NCBI GenBank assembly: GCA_963995525.1
Contig: OZ023216.1
Location: forward strand, 37,809,607 to 37,873,606
Length of the DNA: 64,000 nt
Reading direction: 5' to 3'
From: Escarpia spicata
Lineage: Eukaryota; Annelida; Polychaeta; Sabellida; Siboglinidae
Each line of letters begins with the position of its first letter. Within the stretch, counting starts at the first letter, position 1. The notes under the pieces are model-generated. The model did no database searches and was not told the DNA's origin. It saw nothing but the letters and a program-made list of their open reading frames with translations. Below, piece by piece: positions 1 through 10,802 of this stretch. Position numbers and translations under genes: made by a program.

Positions 1-1
1 T

Positions 2-1300
2 TATCAGAGATGCAAAGGAAAGCAGTGGTATAGTCGGACTGACTAAAAGGAAGCCAGCACTCACCAGGTGAACATTGACGAGGCACATCATGAGTGAATA
101 TGCTAAAGCAATGCGAGAAAGGAGTGGTTTGTCCACAAGTACTGAAGACAAGGATCACAAAGAAGTACTGGCATCCACACTGAAGAGGGATGAAGAGCAT
201 GTGAGAGCTCTGACCAAGCATGTTGTTTGCAACATGATCAATCCGTTCGAGCCTGAATCTCACCCAGATGTACACATCAATTTATCTACGGGGCTGCATG
301 CAAAACTGGATGTGCAACATTCGCTCCTCAACATCGTGGGTGCTTGGGAGGAGAACCTGGAGAGATTTGTGCATGGCGCACTTGAATCAGGTGAAACTTG
401 CAGCGTCTACAGCCTCATCAGCAAGTCAGGCCTGAAAACATTTGTTGACATGGCGAAAAAGACGAAGTTCAAGTGTGGCAAAGGAGGTGTTGTAACAGCA
501 GCTGTTAGTCCTGTGATTGTGTTCCGCAGAGCCCTGTCGTCGGCGAAGTGCAGAGATGATGTTTCTGTGGTCACCATTCTCGGCCACCCGATATTCTGCA
601 TGTTGGTTGTACAATGCGGAAAACTAACAAAGCGGAACCGGGCCATCAACTAGAAGCTCAAGGCGAGAGAGTATCTGAACTACCACAAAACACCACTGCA
701 ACCACAGTGTATATTAGGGATGCCCCATCACTCTCATTCAAATGATGGCGGGGGACCAATTCAATTCATTTGATGCATTAGCGGTAGCATACTTCAGGTA
801 ACTTCTGACAGGATTTCAGAGAGCTGACACAGTTGTGGAAGTGTTTGATAGATATGATGACGATAACTCTGTGAAAACTGCTGAACAGAACCGCCGCGCA
901 GGATCAACATATGCTTACAAGTAGTATCAGGTGATTGGTGGGCATCCAGTACGTCCATGAAAAAGGTTCTTCAATGTTCCATCCAACAAACAATCACTAG
1001 TGATCTTTCTTTGTGAATATGTGGTCAGTCGTGCATCCCAGTGGCTGGAAGCACACACAGCGTGTACACTCCTGGTTGTTGGAGGCATCACCAATGGTGA
1101 TGTAGTGAAATCCATCAGTAGTCGAGGTGTAGAAGAAGACAGATACTTTGCCAGTACACAAGAAGAAGCTGACACCAGGATGCTTCTGCATTCTGGTTTT
1201 GCTGATGCAGACTACGGAGCACGGGTGTTCTAGGAACCATAATACTTAAGTCACCAGACACAGATGTCTTAGTGCTTGCTGCATACTACTTTACCCCACG
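2..1300 (+). pseudogene. Decayed multicopy transposon-associated protein gene
   Basis: An open frame of about 190 codons (roughly 75-650) is preceded in the same frame by more coding-like sequence reaching the window edge, with a TGA (67-71 region) where the flow of the protein expects a sense codon. After the stop near 651 the same protein continues with several further stops and shifts to about 1,300. Readable pieces include DTVVEVFDRYDDDNSVKTAE, VIFLCEYVVSRASQWLEAH and STQEEADTRMLLH. I recognise this as a type of uncharacterised protein found in many copies in invertebrate genomes and probably mobile-element derived; I cannot name its family. There is no intact start and it is truncated at the left edge. 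It lies just outside the left border of the receptor duplication. Confidence 0.6.
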
Positions 1301-1393
1301 TGTACGGTTGATATAATTAAGTGGAAGCCGTATACTTATTACTTGCTCCGCATTTGATTGGTTGAAAAAGCGTTCCATTTCCTGTTCTCTACG

Positions 1394-1411
1394 ATCTCGT
1401 AATTACGAGAT
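1394..1411. repeat. Perfect 18-bp palindrome
   Basis: ATCTCGTAATTACGAGAT is a perfect palindrome close to the left border of the duplicated block. No function is assigned. Confidence 0.6.
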
Positions 1412-2160
1412 AGAAAGTTTTATTCTGGTGGCACCAACAGGCTTCCGCACAAATGTGTGCATGATATGTCTGCATTGGATTTTAAAACATTCATAACATG
1501 TATTCAAACTGATGATCAACACGAGGCCATGAATTGCGACTAAAACGGGCCCATGGGTGGCCCAATATGCATTTACAATATTTTTATATTATGCTATTAC
1601 ATTATTATATATACATAAAGTATAATAGTAATAATAATAACAATTATTGTTTTTATAATGAAGTACTTACGCGCAAACAGTAATGTAAATAATGTATTTT
1701 TGTAAGGCGTAAATATTAGTTGTTTGGATGCATATTATTGTATTATCAATTAATGTAATATACACGTATATTGTCAAGTTACATTGATCATCAACAAAAC
1801 GTGATAATAAAGAACACAACAAGTGTTTCACCAATACTGAAAGGAGATTATTTGACAAAGCGAAAGTCGAGTAGCGGAGGAAAAACATGCATCGCCACGA
1901 TCAGCTCATACAAATAACAACTTCGATTGAAAAAACGTCTGACGAAAATCTTTCAGCGAAGGAGCCACAACTCAACACGAGTGGAAGTACACGGGGAAGG
2001 AAGAGATCGCTCGCCGTGAAGCTTCGAAAACACCCGAAACAACTGGGTGTAGAAACAATAATGCACCAACTGTTTTCGGACAGCAAGGACTGGGAATAGA
2101 GGATAAGATGGGAATGATGTGCGGCGTAGGCACACAACATGATTGGCCAGGGTTCGAATG

Positions 2161-2763
2161 TGCACAGTGTGTTTGTGAAATGGATGATGGTGGCTAAATA
2201 ATACAAGTAGATGTGCAGGGGCCCGTTTTGGGCGCAGTTTTTACCGATACAACAAGAACGGGTAGTGTTCTGAAACTCTTCGTAAATGCAGTAATTTTAA
2301 TAGAAATACGCTGCGCTTTAGCACAAACGTAGTCATAGAGACAATTATATATTAGAGTGAAAATATCGCGTAACAAGCTCGTTTAATTATAAAGAAACAT
2401 TTCATGCGTAAATAAATGTCACTTATTGCCTTAATGGTATACTATATGCACAGTGTGTTTGCGAAATGGATGATGGCGGCTAAATAATACAAGTAGATGT
2501 GCAGGGGCCCATTTCGAGCGCAGTTTTTACCGATACAACAAAAACGGGTGGTGTTCTGAAACACTCCGTAAATGCAGTAATTTTAATAGAAATACGCTAC
2601 GTTTTAGCACAGACGTAGACATAGACACAAATATATTAGCGTGAAAAAATGTCGACATCATGAGAAATCTCGCGCAAGGAGCCGTTTTGCACGTAGTTTG
2701 ATTGTGAATAAATATTTCATGCGTAAATAAATGTCTCGGATTGCCTTAATGGTATACTATTAT
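2161..2763. repeat. Intronic tandem duplication, two units of about 290-315 bp
   Basis: Units 2,161-2,448 and 2,449-2,763 both begin 'gcacagtgtgtttg' and share the ATGGATGATGG...GGCTAAATAATACAAG stretch and the ending 'gccttaatggtatacta'. The paralogous intron in block 2 (about 52,736-53,050) holds only one unit. A weaker relative of part of the unit appears at about 33,055-33,130, so the unit may derive from a dispersed repeat. It lies directly upstream of the M1-pore exon at 2,775. Confidence 0.8.
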
Positions 2764-2774
2764 CACACACACAG

Positions 2775-3099
2775 GATGTCGATTTGGTTGTTGCTGCGTT
2801 AGCACGCGAACAGCAACGCGAACAATACGTCGACTTCAACGCCGTGCCGTTTCACGTGGAATTAACAAGCGTCGCCCTCCTCAAGCCGGACCCTGACGAC
2901 ATTACGGTTGGTCTGTTCTTGCAGCCTTTCAAGCAGGAGGTGTGGGGGTGCATTCTGGCCGCAATACCAATCACTAGTGTCGTTCTGTTGTTGTACGTCC
3001 GGGCGTATGGAGTCGCATTGTCGCAAAGTCAGAAGCAGAAGAAACTACACAATGCCATTGACGCCGTATGGTTCAGTGGCGGTGCATTGCTACAGCAAG
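2775..3099 (+). CDS. iGluR copy 1, exon for S1 end, M1 and pore loop
   Basis: This exon of an ionotropic glutamate receptor (ligand-gated cation channel of the plasma membrane) encodes the last part of ligand-binding lobe S1, transmembrane helix M1 and the pore loop. It reads from DVDLVVAALAREQQREQYV through PFHVELTSVALLKPD, LFLQPFKQEVWGCIL (pre-M1), a hydrophobic M1 helix, and WFSGGALLQQ (pore, Q at the Q/R site). Borders are CACACACAG|GAT and CAAG|GTAAAC, entering in phase 0 and leaving in phase 1, the same as the paralog at 53,064-53,388. It differs from that paralog by four residues over 108 codons (A/T, I/S, Q/L, Q/H). The donor is followed at once by a GTGTGC microsatellite. No S1 or amino-terminal exons for this copy are seen to its left. 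Confidence 0.88.
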
Positions 3100-3103
3100 G
3101 TAA

Positions 3104-3262
3104 ACAGACGTGTGTGCGTGTGTGCGTGTGTGCGTGTGTGCGTGTGTGCGTGTGTGCGTGTGTGCGTGTGTGCGTGTGTGCGTGTGTGCGTGTGTGCGTG
3201 TGTGCGTGCGCGTGTGTGCGCGTGTGTGTGTCTGTGCGTGTGTGCGTGCGTGCGTTCGTGAG
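3104..3262. repeat. TGTGCG-type microsatellite
   Basis: About 150 bp of GTGTGTGC-like repeats start within 10 bases of the donor site of the preceding exon. The equivalent in block 2 (53,398-53,495) is shorter and interrupted. Apparent open frames here are repeat artefacts. Confidence 0.95.
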
Positions 3263-3945
3263 TGTAGGTGGTATAATGGCCATTATATATCACATACATG
3301 TTCTTAGAAATCAGCACTAAAAAAAACAATATATTTATACATGTTATTGGATGTTATATTAAATAACACGAAGTCGTATGTTGCGGATTTATTTCCACGG
3401 TCAAATGTGAGTAATCTTTGACACATAAGTGTATGGTGGTTTGCACCTGATTGATAGATATTAACTGTTTGTTTGTGCATATAGATAGACTGACAGTGAA
3501 GAGAAGGAACCATGTGCAATCTGATTTCGAAATATCTTCTTTTTGGTAGATGAACCTAACGTAAAGACACCGGTGTAGAAAATGTATTTATAACAGAATG
3601 ATTAATTCGCTAACAGCAAATATATTTTGTTGAGAAAACTAAGTAAGCTTAAACAACTCTGTATAGGTTTGTATGACGCACGTACATTTACATAATGCTA
3701 CTGTCTTGCACCCGGAATGAAAACTTAACAGAACTTAACAACATTCCCATCCAGAGACCAAAACCCAAAAATGTCACGTGGATGGCTTAATACAGGCTTA
3801 CGAGAGTCCAACGTGTTTTGTTAATGTGTAATTCGTCCTTCTGAGATATTTGTCAATTTTGTTTGTAAATATATTCACGTTGCTAACATTTACCCAATCC
3901 GCATATGAATAGGTTCAATTCGTTTATAGTCCGTGTTGTCTTCAG

Positions 3946-4163
3946 GCTGTCATCACAAACCGAACAGTCTGGCCGTTCGATTCGTGTTCGGCAGTTGGTG
4001 GCTCTTCTGCATTATCGTCACCGCAACGTACAGTGCCAACCTTTTCGCCTTTCTGGCCGTCACTCGGCGCACGCTGCCGTTCAAGACACTTGAAGAAATG
4101 AACCAACAGACCGACTACAAATTCGGCTTGTTGAGCGGAACGGTATGGGTGGACTACTTTAAG
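3946..4163 (+). CDS. iGluR copy 1, exon for M3 and start of S2
   Basis: This exon completes QQGC after the pore loop, then encodes helix M3 with GSWWLFCIIVTATYSANLFA, a version of the family gate motif SYTANLAAF, followed by LPFKTLEEMNQQTDYKFGLL and SGTVWVDYFK of lobe S2. Borders are TTGTCTTCAG|GC and TTTAAG|GTATGT. The phase fits the exons on both sides. Compared with the paralog at 54,165 it keeps S in TYSANL, where the paralog has G, and differs at two more sites. The reading frame is intact. Confidence 0.88.
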
Positions 4164-4333
4164 GTATGTGTAATAAAATACATAAAGTGCATCACCAAAC
4201 AGCATTGGCGGCATCACTACAATTACAACTGGATTCACCCGAAAGAGCAAGCCATTGAGAATTGTGCTAAAAGTGGCAGCCCTTAATATACACTTTCGAA
4301 TTCATAAATTCATTTATTTATTTAATTCTAATG

Positions 4334-5272
4334 GCCGGGGCACTGACACTTTTTATCCGACTCGACCCGACCCGACCCGACCAGACCAGACCAAATCCAA
4401 ACCAAACTAGACACCTTCCGACTTCTGTGTATCTACAGTATTACACCGACCGTCACCGACTGCGCTATACTGGAAGCCGTCATCTATATCATAGAAGAGT
4501 TCGTTCTCTGTTTGTATGTGCACCCACATCTCCGTCAGTGTTGCCTGTATCGGACTGAAATTTTGCATGTGATGTACCGGGCCCACTGAGATGATTCATA
4601 GATTGAGACATTTTCGACATTCGTCCGGGGGGTGGAGAAATTGGGGGGATAAATATTCCAAAAGGCTGTACGTGGAGTTCCAGCCGGGGAATTTAGTGTT
4701 TATTTACATCAGCGTAAAGATAATTATGCCATCTAGAAATATGACGCAGGGTGGACGCGTAACCCAGCTGCTTGTTGCTGGTTACGTCAGTTACACGGGT
4801 GAGCGCGTGCTATTTCTGACAAAAGGTTGTCCGAACAACTAGGGCAGTGACCAGTTACAATTTATTAATGCAGATAGGCTGGACATATTTGGGATTGGTT
4901 TGGGTGTCTGGAATTCAATTGTTGGGCATTTGATGTTTGGTCTATTTTCAGTGTTCCTAATTATGTCAGCAATACTTTTTTAGATTTCAGTACAAAATGA
5001 TTTGGGGATGTATATGACTGCCTTTTTTCCGAGGATAACGCCGGGTAACTCTGCTGGTAATCACATCAACTTGAAAACGTTCGAATACGTAAGTCTGACA
5101 CCGTCTAGTCCCGACGTTTTCAAGTTTACGAAATGATTACATCATTCCGGCTTCGCTTATAGCGCACTCAATATCAGTCGATGTAGTGTATACACTGCAG
5201 TCGAAATAGGTCTGGCGTGGTCTGGTATTGTCTGGTCTTGTCTGGCCGGGCGAAAAGTGTCAATGTGTCCCG
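4334..5272. mobile_element. Non-autonomous DNA element with inverted ends, block 1 copy
   Basis: The left end 'cactgacactttttatccga' plus CCCGA/CCAGA repeats (4,341-4,395) is matched in inverted orientation by 5,205-5,272, a run of TCTGG repeats ending 'cgggcgaaaagtgtcaatgtg'. There is no transposase inside. A 13-bp perfect inverted repeat (AACTTGAAAACGT at about 5,070 and its complement near 5,115) forms an internal hairpin. The same element with shared ends is present in block 2 (54,651-55,432), so it was inserted before the duplication. The centres of the two copies (about 4,745-5,030) differ strongly in length and sequence. Confidence 0.65.
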
Positions 5273-6421
5273 ACCTTAAGATATTTGAAACGAAAAGTAA
5301 ATACAGCATGCGATGAGGTGAACAATACTTATCGACGTCATCACAAGCGGTGCGCCTACAATAATGTAACCAACTAGTTCACATACACTGGTCGACCCGC
5401 GAGTCGGACACATTACTTAAAATATGCCGGTTTTTTCAAAGATCAGACGAAATTTTATCAAAAAAGCTCATATTCCAACAAACTTCTTTGATTCAAATTC
5501 ATCAAATGATTTGTTTAAAAACAGTAGTTTTGCCGAAATACATACAAATAAAGACAGCGAGAGGAAGTCGCGCGAGAATATTTCCGAGCCGCGAGTGGGA
5601 ATGGCAAGCCGTACTGGCAATAAATGTAATTATTTACGTCGACCTTTCCCGGGTGAATAATGTGAAGTTTACTTGTTGAGTTTGTTAACATTCAGTTATA
5701 TTTGTGTATATATGTTTCATTTATATGTAATAATCATAATGTCCAACGCCGTGCTGCTATGTTCCACATGTTATGTCAACATAGGCGCTCCATAACACTT
5801 TCAATTTAGTGCACGTTTTTGCGTCACATAATCAGAAAACCAGACGACGCACCAGTAAATTATAACGTAGAAACTACTAGGTTATATGTAGATATTATCA
5901 TCAGCAATAACTAGCGATAACGTGTCCGACTTGCGAGTCTGTCTGACTGGCGGATACTTCACAATACTGCGGGACACAACGTGGCGTCGTGCAGGGATTG
6001 TTTAATATTTGCTCTCGATTCCTTTCCAAAATACAAATCACGCGGTCGGCCTCGTTTTGTAAACTCATGCATTAAGGGAGAACGGTGAATATTTTTATCT
6101 TCACGGTTATTCGGTGATCTTGGTCAAAGCGGCTGCAAGTAATACAGTGTATATATATTCATTACTACAGTCGAGAAAAGTTGTTGGACAAATGTACTTG
6201 TTCGTTTTTCTAAAAAAGAGTATGATGAAGTGTGCGTGCATGTGTGTGTATGCCCATGATTTAATGGTGTTGAAATACAGGTATTTTATGAGTTATTAAA
6301 ATTATCAGCCACAGGCACACAAATCTGTAAACCTTTCAAATAAAAACACGTTTAGTTACGTTAAACTTAATGTAACCACCATCAACTTCGAGGCTGTGAT
6401 AACCTGCGTGTACAATTCCAG
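5273..6421. other. Intron between M3 and S2 exons of iGluR copy 1
   Basis: I see no coding sequence here. The stretch 5,400-6,315 is paralogous to 55,540-55,995 plus 62,990-63,449. The sequence around 5,880-5,915 is the uninterrupted version of the site where the tyrosine-recombinase element sits in block 2. The sequence 'gccacagg' at 6,308-6,315 is the uninterrupted version of the hAT insertion site at 63,450. Confidence 0.8.
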
Positions 6422-6687
6422 TACTCCACCTGGCCTGTCTACAAACAGATGTGGGCAAAGATGATAAGAAATGCCGAGCGCGATGCCGACATCCTGTCTA
6501 CAAACAACACCCGCCACATTTTGAAGATGGAACGCGAGAAATACGCCTACATCTCTGATCTGACAGTAATTCAGGAGGAGATGGCGGTCAATTGTCACAT
6601 AGCCATGCTCGACGTGAGGTTCATGCCATTGCACTATTCTGTCGGCTTTCAAAACAACACTGCTTACAAGACCCTCGTCGACCAACA
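6422..6687 (+). CDS. iGluR copy 1, S2 ligand-binding exon
   Basis: This exon encodes most of lobe S2: YSTWPVYKQMWAKM (family: FDKMW), MEREKYAYISDLTVIQEEMA (family: YAYLLES/T), a cysteine in VNCHIAMLDVRF that would pair with the cysteine in the next exon, and FQNNTAYKTLVDQ. The acceptor is ACAATTCCAG|TAC. The donor that keeps phase is CAACA|GTAGGT (phase 2), and it joins the next exon as DQ-Q-LLRFFASGLFE. The acidic ligand residue that is E in AMPA/kainate receptors is D here. The frame is intact. The matching exon of the second gene should lie beyond the right edge. Confidence 0.87.
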
Positions 6688-6898
6688 GTAGGTTCATGTC
6701 TGAGACGGGTTGTGAATATACTATATAAAGGCAAACTTGTGTTTAGTAAGCCTGAAACTATGTTTATAATTTGAACACTTGACCGTAGAATAGCTGTCTC
6801 TGTCTTTCTTCATGCAGTCGCAACCGCTTGCACCAGGTCCAAATGTCCACCATCGGTAATCACTCTGCCAAGGTGCACAAGGTTGAATTCAGACTCCA

Positions 6899-7279
<381 letters not shown>

Positions 7280-7365
7280 ACTAGTCACACCACGCAGAAC
7301 ATTTAATAATAGGCGCAACGTTATACGTAGTGATGTGGACTCTATAATGTAGTGTGTCTCTGTAG

Positions 7366-7602
7366 GCTCCTCCGGTTCTTTGCTTCTGGACTGTTTGAAA
7401 GTTTGAGGGAAAAGTACTGGCCGAAGCCGGCACAGTGCGCGTCCAATGAAGGCCCAAGGCCCTGGGCCTGTACCATCTGCAAGGTGCCTTCTACATTATG
7501 TTCGCCATGATGATCGTCTCTTGTCTGGCCCTGGTCGCTGAAGTGGCCTTCTCATTCGTCACGTGTAACAAAAAGCAACAGTCTTCTGTCTCGCCGTATT
7601 AA
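7366..7602 (+). pseudogene. iGluR copy 1, terminal M4 exon with one-base deletion
   Basis: The acceptor CTCTGTAG|GCTCC leads in the right phase to LLRFFASGLFESLREKYWPK and PAQC, the end of S2 with its conserved cysteine. The frame then breaks: this copy reads GAAGGCCCAAGGCC where the related exon at 19,966 reads GAAGGCCCTAAGGCC, one base more. After the break another frame resumes with ALGLYHLQGAFYI, the M4 helix and a short tail ending at TAA (7,600-7,602). The exon is one base short of the length that would keep frame. It is either a true frameshift, which removes M4, or a sequence error. Confidence 0.82.
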
Positions 7603-7659
7603 GGACACCCATAACGCACGCGCACGCATGCATCTACAGGCACACATGCACACACACTC

Positions 7660-7890
7660 AGAACACGTTTTCTTACCCACTTAAGAACGCACACAACTCT
7701 TCTAAATACGCACACACGCGCGCACACAACACTCTCTCTCTCTCTCTCTCGAACGCACGCACGCACACACGCACACACGCACACAACCACAACCACACAC
7801 GCACACAAACTCACACGCGCACACACGCACACACGCACACACGCACACACGCACACACGCACACACGCACACACGCACACACGCACACAT
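7660..7890. repeat. CA/CT-rich microsatellite tract
   Basis: A degenerate CACACACG and CTCTCT tract follows directly after the receptor stop codon. It is not coding. Confidence 0.9.
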
Positions 7891-7904
7891 GTAGACTGAC
7901 AGTT

Positions 7905-7952
7905 ACTGTGCGACCCAATTTTGGGGTAGCAACCCAGGGGTTAAGAACCGCT
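7905..7952. mobile_element. Short hAT terminus-like relic
   Basis: 'caacccaggggttaagaaccgctgg' resembles the reverse complement of hAT-Ac ends of the type CAGCGGTTCTCAACC. Only one end is recognised and no transposase lies next to it. Confidence 0.4.
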
Positions 7953-8810
7953 GGTATAAATATCGCAGTTTCCTGGACTTGTTTCAATAGTAGTTGATAT
8001 TATTTCAAAACAGATATGTTTGTGACTTCTAATAAGTCGACTGCGTCGCTCAGTCTAGTGGTAATAGTAGTAACTGTTTATTTCATGATGTTGGCCATAT
8101 CACGTATTATAACATGATTTTCAACGGGCCATCAGGGGAATGATTGTTGAGTATATTCAATAAGAAATTCACTTATATGATTACTGAATATCTTCAATAA
8201 TAAAGCGTTTGTTTTGTATAAGTAGATGTCATAAAATTGATACAAACCGCTTTCTGTGTTTGTCTATGTCACTCAGTAAATCCTTTGAAAACTATTAAGA
8301 AGCATATGTTAGTGGGTAGTTACGTGCAGTTGTGTCAGTATTAATCACTTACCAATTTTGCATTTAGTCGGCTTCTGCTAATTGTTCTTTTGCATATTTA
8401 AATATGAACATATTAACTCATCTCATCCGGGCTGTGTATTACAAACACCAAATATACCAAATGTCAGCAGCACCACTGATCGGATGCTTTATCAGCTATT
8501 GCAGGGTATAATGAGAATATTAGAAGCGGATGTCAGTCACGTGTACGTCATTTGAACTTTACTGGAGCGACACCAATTGTCATGACAATCCTCAAATTCT
8601 ATGTCACACATTTATATAAATTGTGGACTGTCATTGTCAAAAGTGCTTTGTTAGAAAACGATATTCATATCACTGAAATAATTGTGAAATATCATGGTAT
8701 TTGCATTGAAAGGTGCGTTGACTGCGCTGTGGCAATGATTCAATCATAGCCACTTTATAGACAAGCACTGCCCCACAACGCCTTCCGTTGTCTCAAACAG
8801 ACCTGAGGCC
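7953..8810. other. Unassigned intergenic or intronic sequence
   Basis: AT-rich single-copy-looking sequence without convincing coding potential. The open frame at about 8,552-8,749 (65 codons) has no recognisable motif or splice context. Confidence 0.6.
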
Positions 8811-9755
8811 GAGTACATTCTCATGAGTACGAGTAAAAGTACGAGTACATTTAAACAAATTAAATATTAAATAATAACGTATTTTAAAATTATTAATTAA
8901 TCTAATTGATATAACTCAGCACAGGTGAATATGCAATGGCAGTTGATCAATTTGTTTATGAGGATAACTGTGAAACTGTATATTTCATTAACAATTAAAT
9001 TAATTTCGTTGGCATTCCTTTCAATGGCATCCTATGATATCATCATCTATTACCATTGTACCGAATGAACATGAGTTGTTCAAGGTTGAATCTTTCAGTC
9101 TGCACCATTCAGGGGGATACTTTCCCGGCTATACTAAATACCCAATCAACTGTGGCTGAGCAGGCTTGAATGCTGTGATTTTGACGGAACAACTGAGCCA
9201 AAGTTTGAAAATTGTTGTGTTGACCTTTCCAGTACTGCAGTGGGTCACAGTGACGATATGTACATGGCTGACTGAGTTATTTGTTCATTTCTACAATCAG
9301 CAATCTGCTGATATTAGAAGTTTGCAATTTATATTTATTTTCTGATCGTAGATTACTGGTTCTTGAGACGGTTAGCACATATCCATATAACAGGCTTAAA
9401 ATCCCCTTTGGACTTTTTAGCCAGGCTGCTGGCACTGGATTATACTAGTGTAGGAGGCAATCAGACTTGAGCCACCTTACTTCTACAGAGGAACACTGGC
9501 ATTTCTGGTTCTTAGCAGTTAGCACTGTCAACCAGTGCCAAGTGGCATGGTCTCCAGACTACATGAAAGGCATTTCCTCTCTAACTGGTGGGCTAATTGC
9601 TAATTGGCTCTTTATGGATATCCTGGTGACTTAATTAAACAAACAGGTATATGGCCTGAACTGACAGCCTACAATTATTGTGTGCATTACTTGGTATTTC
9701 TGACTGGGAAAAGATGCTGTCTGTTGCCGTCTTCGTTATCAGAGAATGAGTTCCG
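8811..9755 (-). mobile_element. hAT transposon fragment A with transposase 3' end
   Basis: At the left is a GAGTAC-rich end (8,811-8,860), typical of some hAT termini. On the minus strand at about 9,030-9,150 the translation reads STVDWVFSIAGKV, a stop, then MVQTERFNLEQLMFIR. This corresponds to the conserved C-terminal dimerisation region of hAT transposases (ERVFS.AG ... EQLMFI). The part 9,385-9,755 is repeated in inverted orientation at 16,985-17,350. The fragment stops abruptly against the Polinton integrase at 9,756. The coding sequence is broken by stops. Confidence 0.7.
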
Positions 9756-10505
9756 TTGAAGAATAAAGCCGGTCCGGCGCTCGTTACTTCCTTCGAGGGC
9801 TTGCTGCAGCAGCAACCGCCGAACGCGCTGCAGACCGACAAGGGCACAGAGTTTCTCAACAGACCCTTTCAGAAACCCTTGAAGGAGCACGGCGTCCACC
9901 ATTTTGTGACGCACAGCGAGGAGACCAAGGCGAGTGTCGTGGAAAAGTTCAATCGCACGCTAAAGACCCGCATGTGGAGCGTCAAACGTTGAGGTACGTG
10001 GAGGCGTTGCCGGATTTCGTGCTACACCTACCATCGAAGCATCGGTATGGCGCCGACGAGTGTCAGCGCCTCGAACCAGGAGACCGTGTGGCAGCGGTTG
10101 TACGGCGGCGGCGGCGGCGAGGGTTGGGGTAAGCCGAAACTGCGAGTGGGAGACCGCGTACGCATCAGCAAGGCGAAGAGACGGTTCAAGAAAGGGCACA
10201 TGGCAAACTGGAGCGAAAAGCTCTTCACCGTCGTAGAAACGCACCCGTCCGACCCTCCCGTTTACCGATTGAGGGACGACGCCGGAACGGTCCTAGACGG
10301 CACTTTCTACGAACCGGAGCTACAAAAAGTAACCGTCTCGAAGGTTAAACTTTATCGCGTGGAGGCGGTTCTACAACGGTTGCTGCACAAAGGGGTGGTA
10401 CACAGGTGCTCGTGAAATTGTGCGGTTATCCGGCTTCCTTCAACAGTTGGATCGATGCCAAAGCACCCGTGGCATATATGGGGTAGGCGCAGTTATGGAC
10501 AAGAC
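9756..10505 (+). pseudogene. Polinton (Maverick) integrase, 5'-truncated and frameshifted
   Basis: Retroviral-type (c-) integrase fragment of a Polinton. It starts inside the catalytic core with KNKAGPALVTSFEGLL, then LQTDKGTEFLNRPFQ and HSEETKASVVEKFNRTLKTR, including the second catalytic D (TDKGTEF) and the E of SVVEKFNR. After about 9,990 the frame is lost and regained at least twice. YHRSIGMAP, LRVGDRVRISKAKRRFKKGH and WSEKLFTVVE continue the C-terminal domain, and a shifted chromodomain-like end reads VLVKLCGYPASFNSWIDAKA. The N-terminal zinc-binding part and first catalytic D are missing at the hAT border. It is clearly inactive. Confidence 0.85.
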
Positions 10506-10800
10506 GCGGTGGATCAGACGCTGTCGGGAGTGCGGACGACTTCACAAAGCGAAATTGTACGAAACGTCCCGCGGGCCTCGGTTCTTGGAGTACATCATAT
10601 CGATAGACACATCGCGCGCGCCGGCTAGCCGCACCGCGACCATCCTGGGTCGGTGGCAGCCCTCCAGGGCGCTTTGGACCCGCCACGGGAGGTGCGCGCG
10701 ACTGCACAAAACGAGGCGGTACAAAGCGCACCGCGGCTTTCAGTTCTCGGAGTATATAATTAAGGGAGGGTGCTGTATCGCCGACCCGTCAGTCGCGCGA
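10490..10800 (+). promoter_or_regulatory. Duplicated promoter-like region with TATA box
   Basis: Two related units of about 120 bp follow each other. One ends 'gttcttggagtacatcatat' (to about 10,600) and the second ends 'gttctcggagtatataatta' (to about 10,765). The second contains TATATAATTAAGGG about 40 bases before the next ATG (10,803). Placement between the integrase and the late-type genes of the Polinton suggests a promoter, but this is inference from position and TATA sequence. Confidence 0.45.
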
Positions 10801-10802
10801 AG

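Larger units (their letters stand above)
1440..6330 (+). repeat. Segmental duplication, block 1 (matches about 52,072-63,449)
   Basis: Long stretches, intronic as well as exonic, are nearly the same as in the region starting about 52,072. Examples are the start 'tgcatgatatg', both receptor exons, the non-autonomous element at 4,334-5,272, and the segment at 5,890-6,315. Similarity continues up to the sequence before the hAT insertion at 63,450. Block 2 is longer because of a 6.9-kb mobile element insertion. Several indels and an intronic tandem duplication distinguish the two blocks. Confidence 0.85.
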
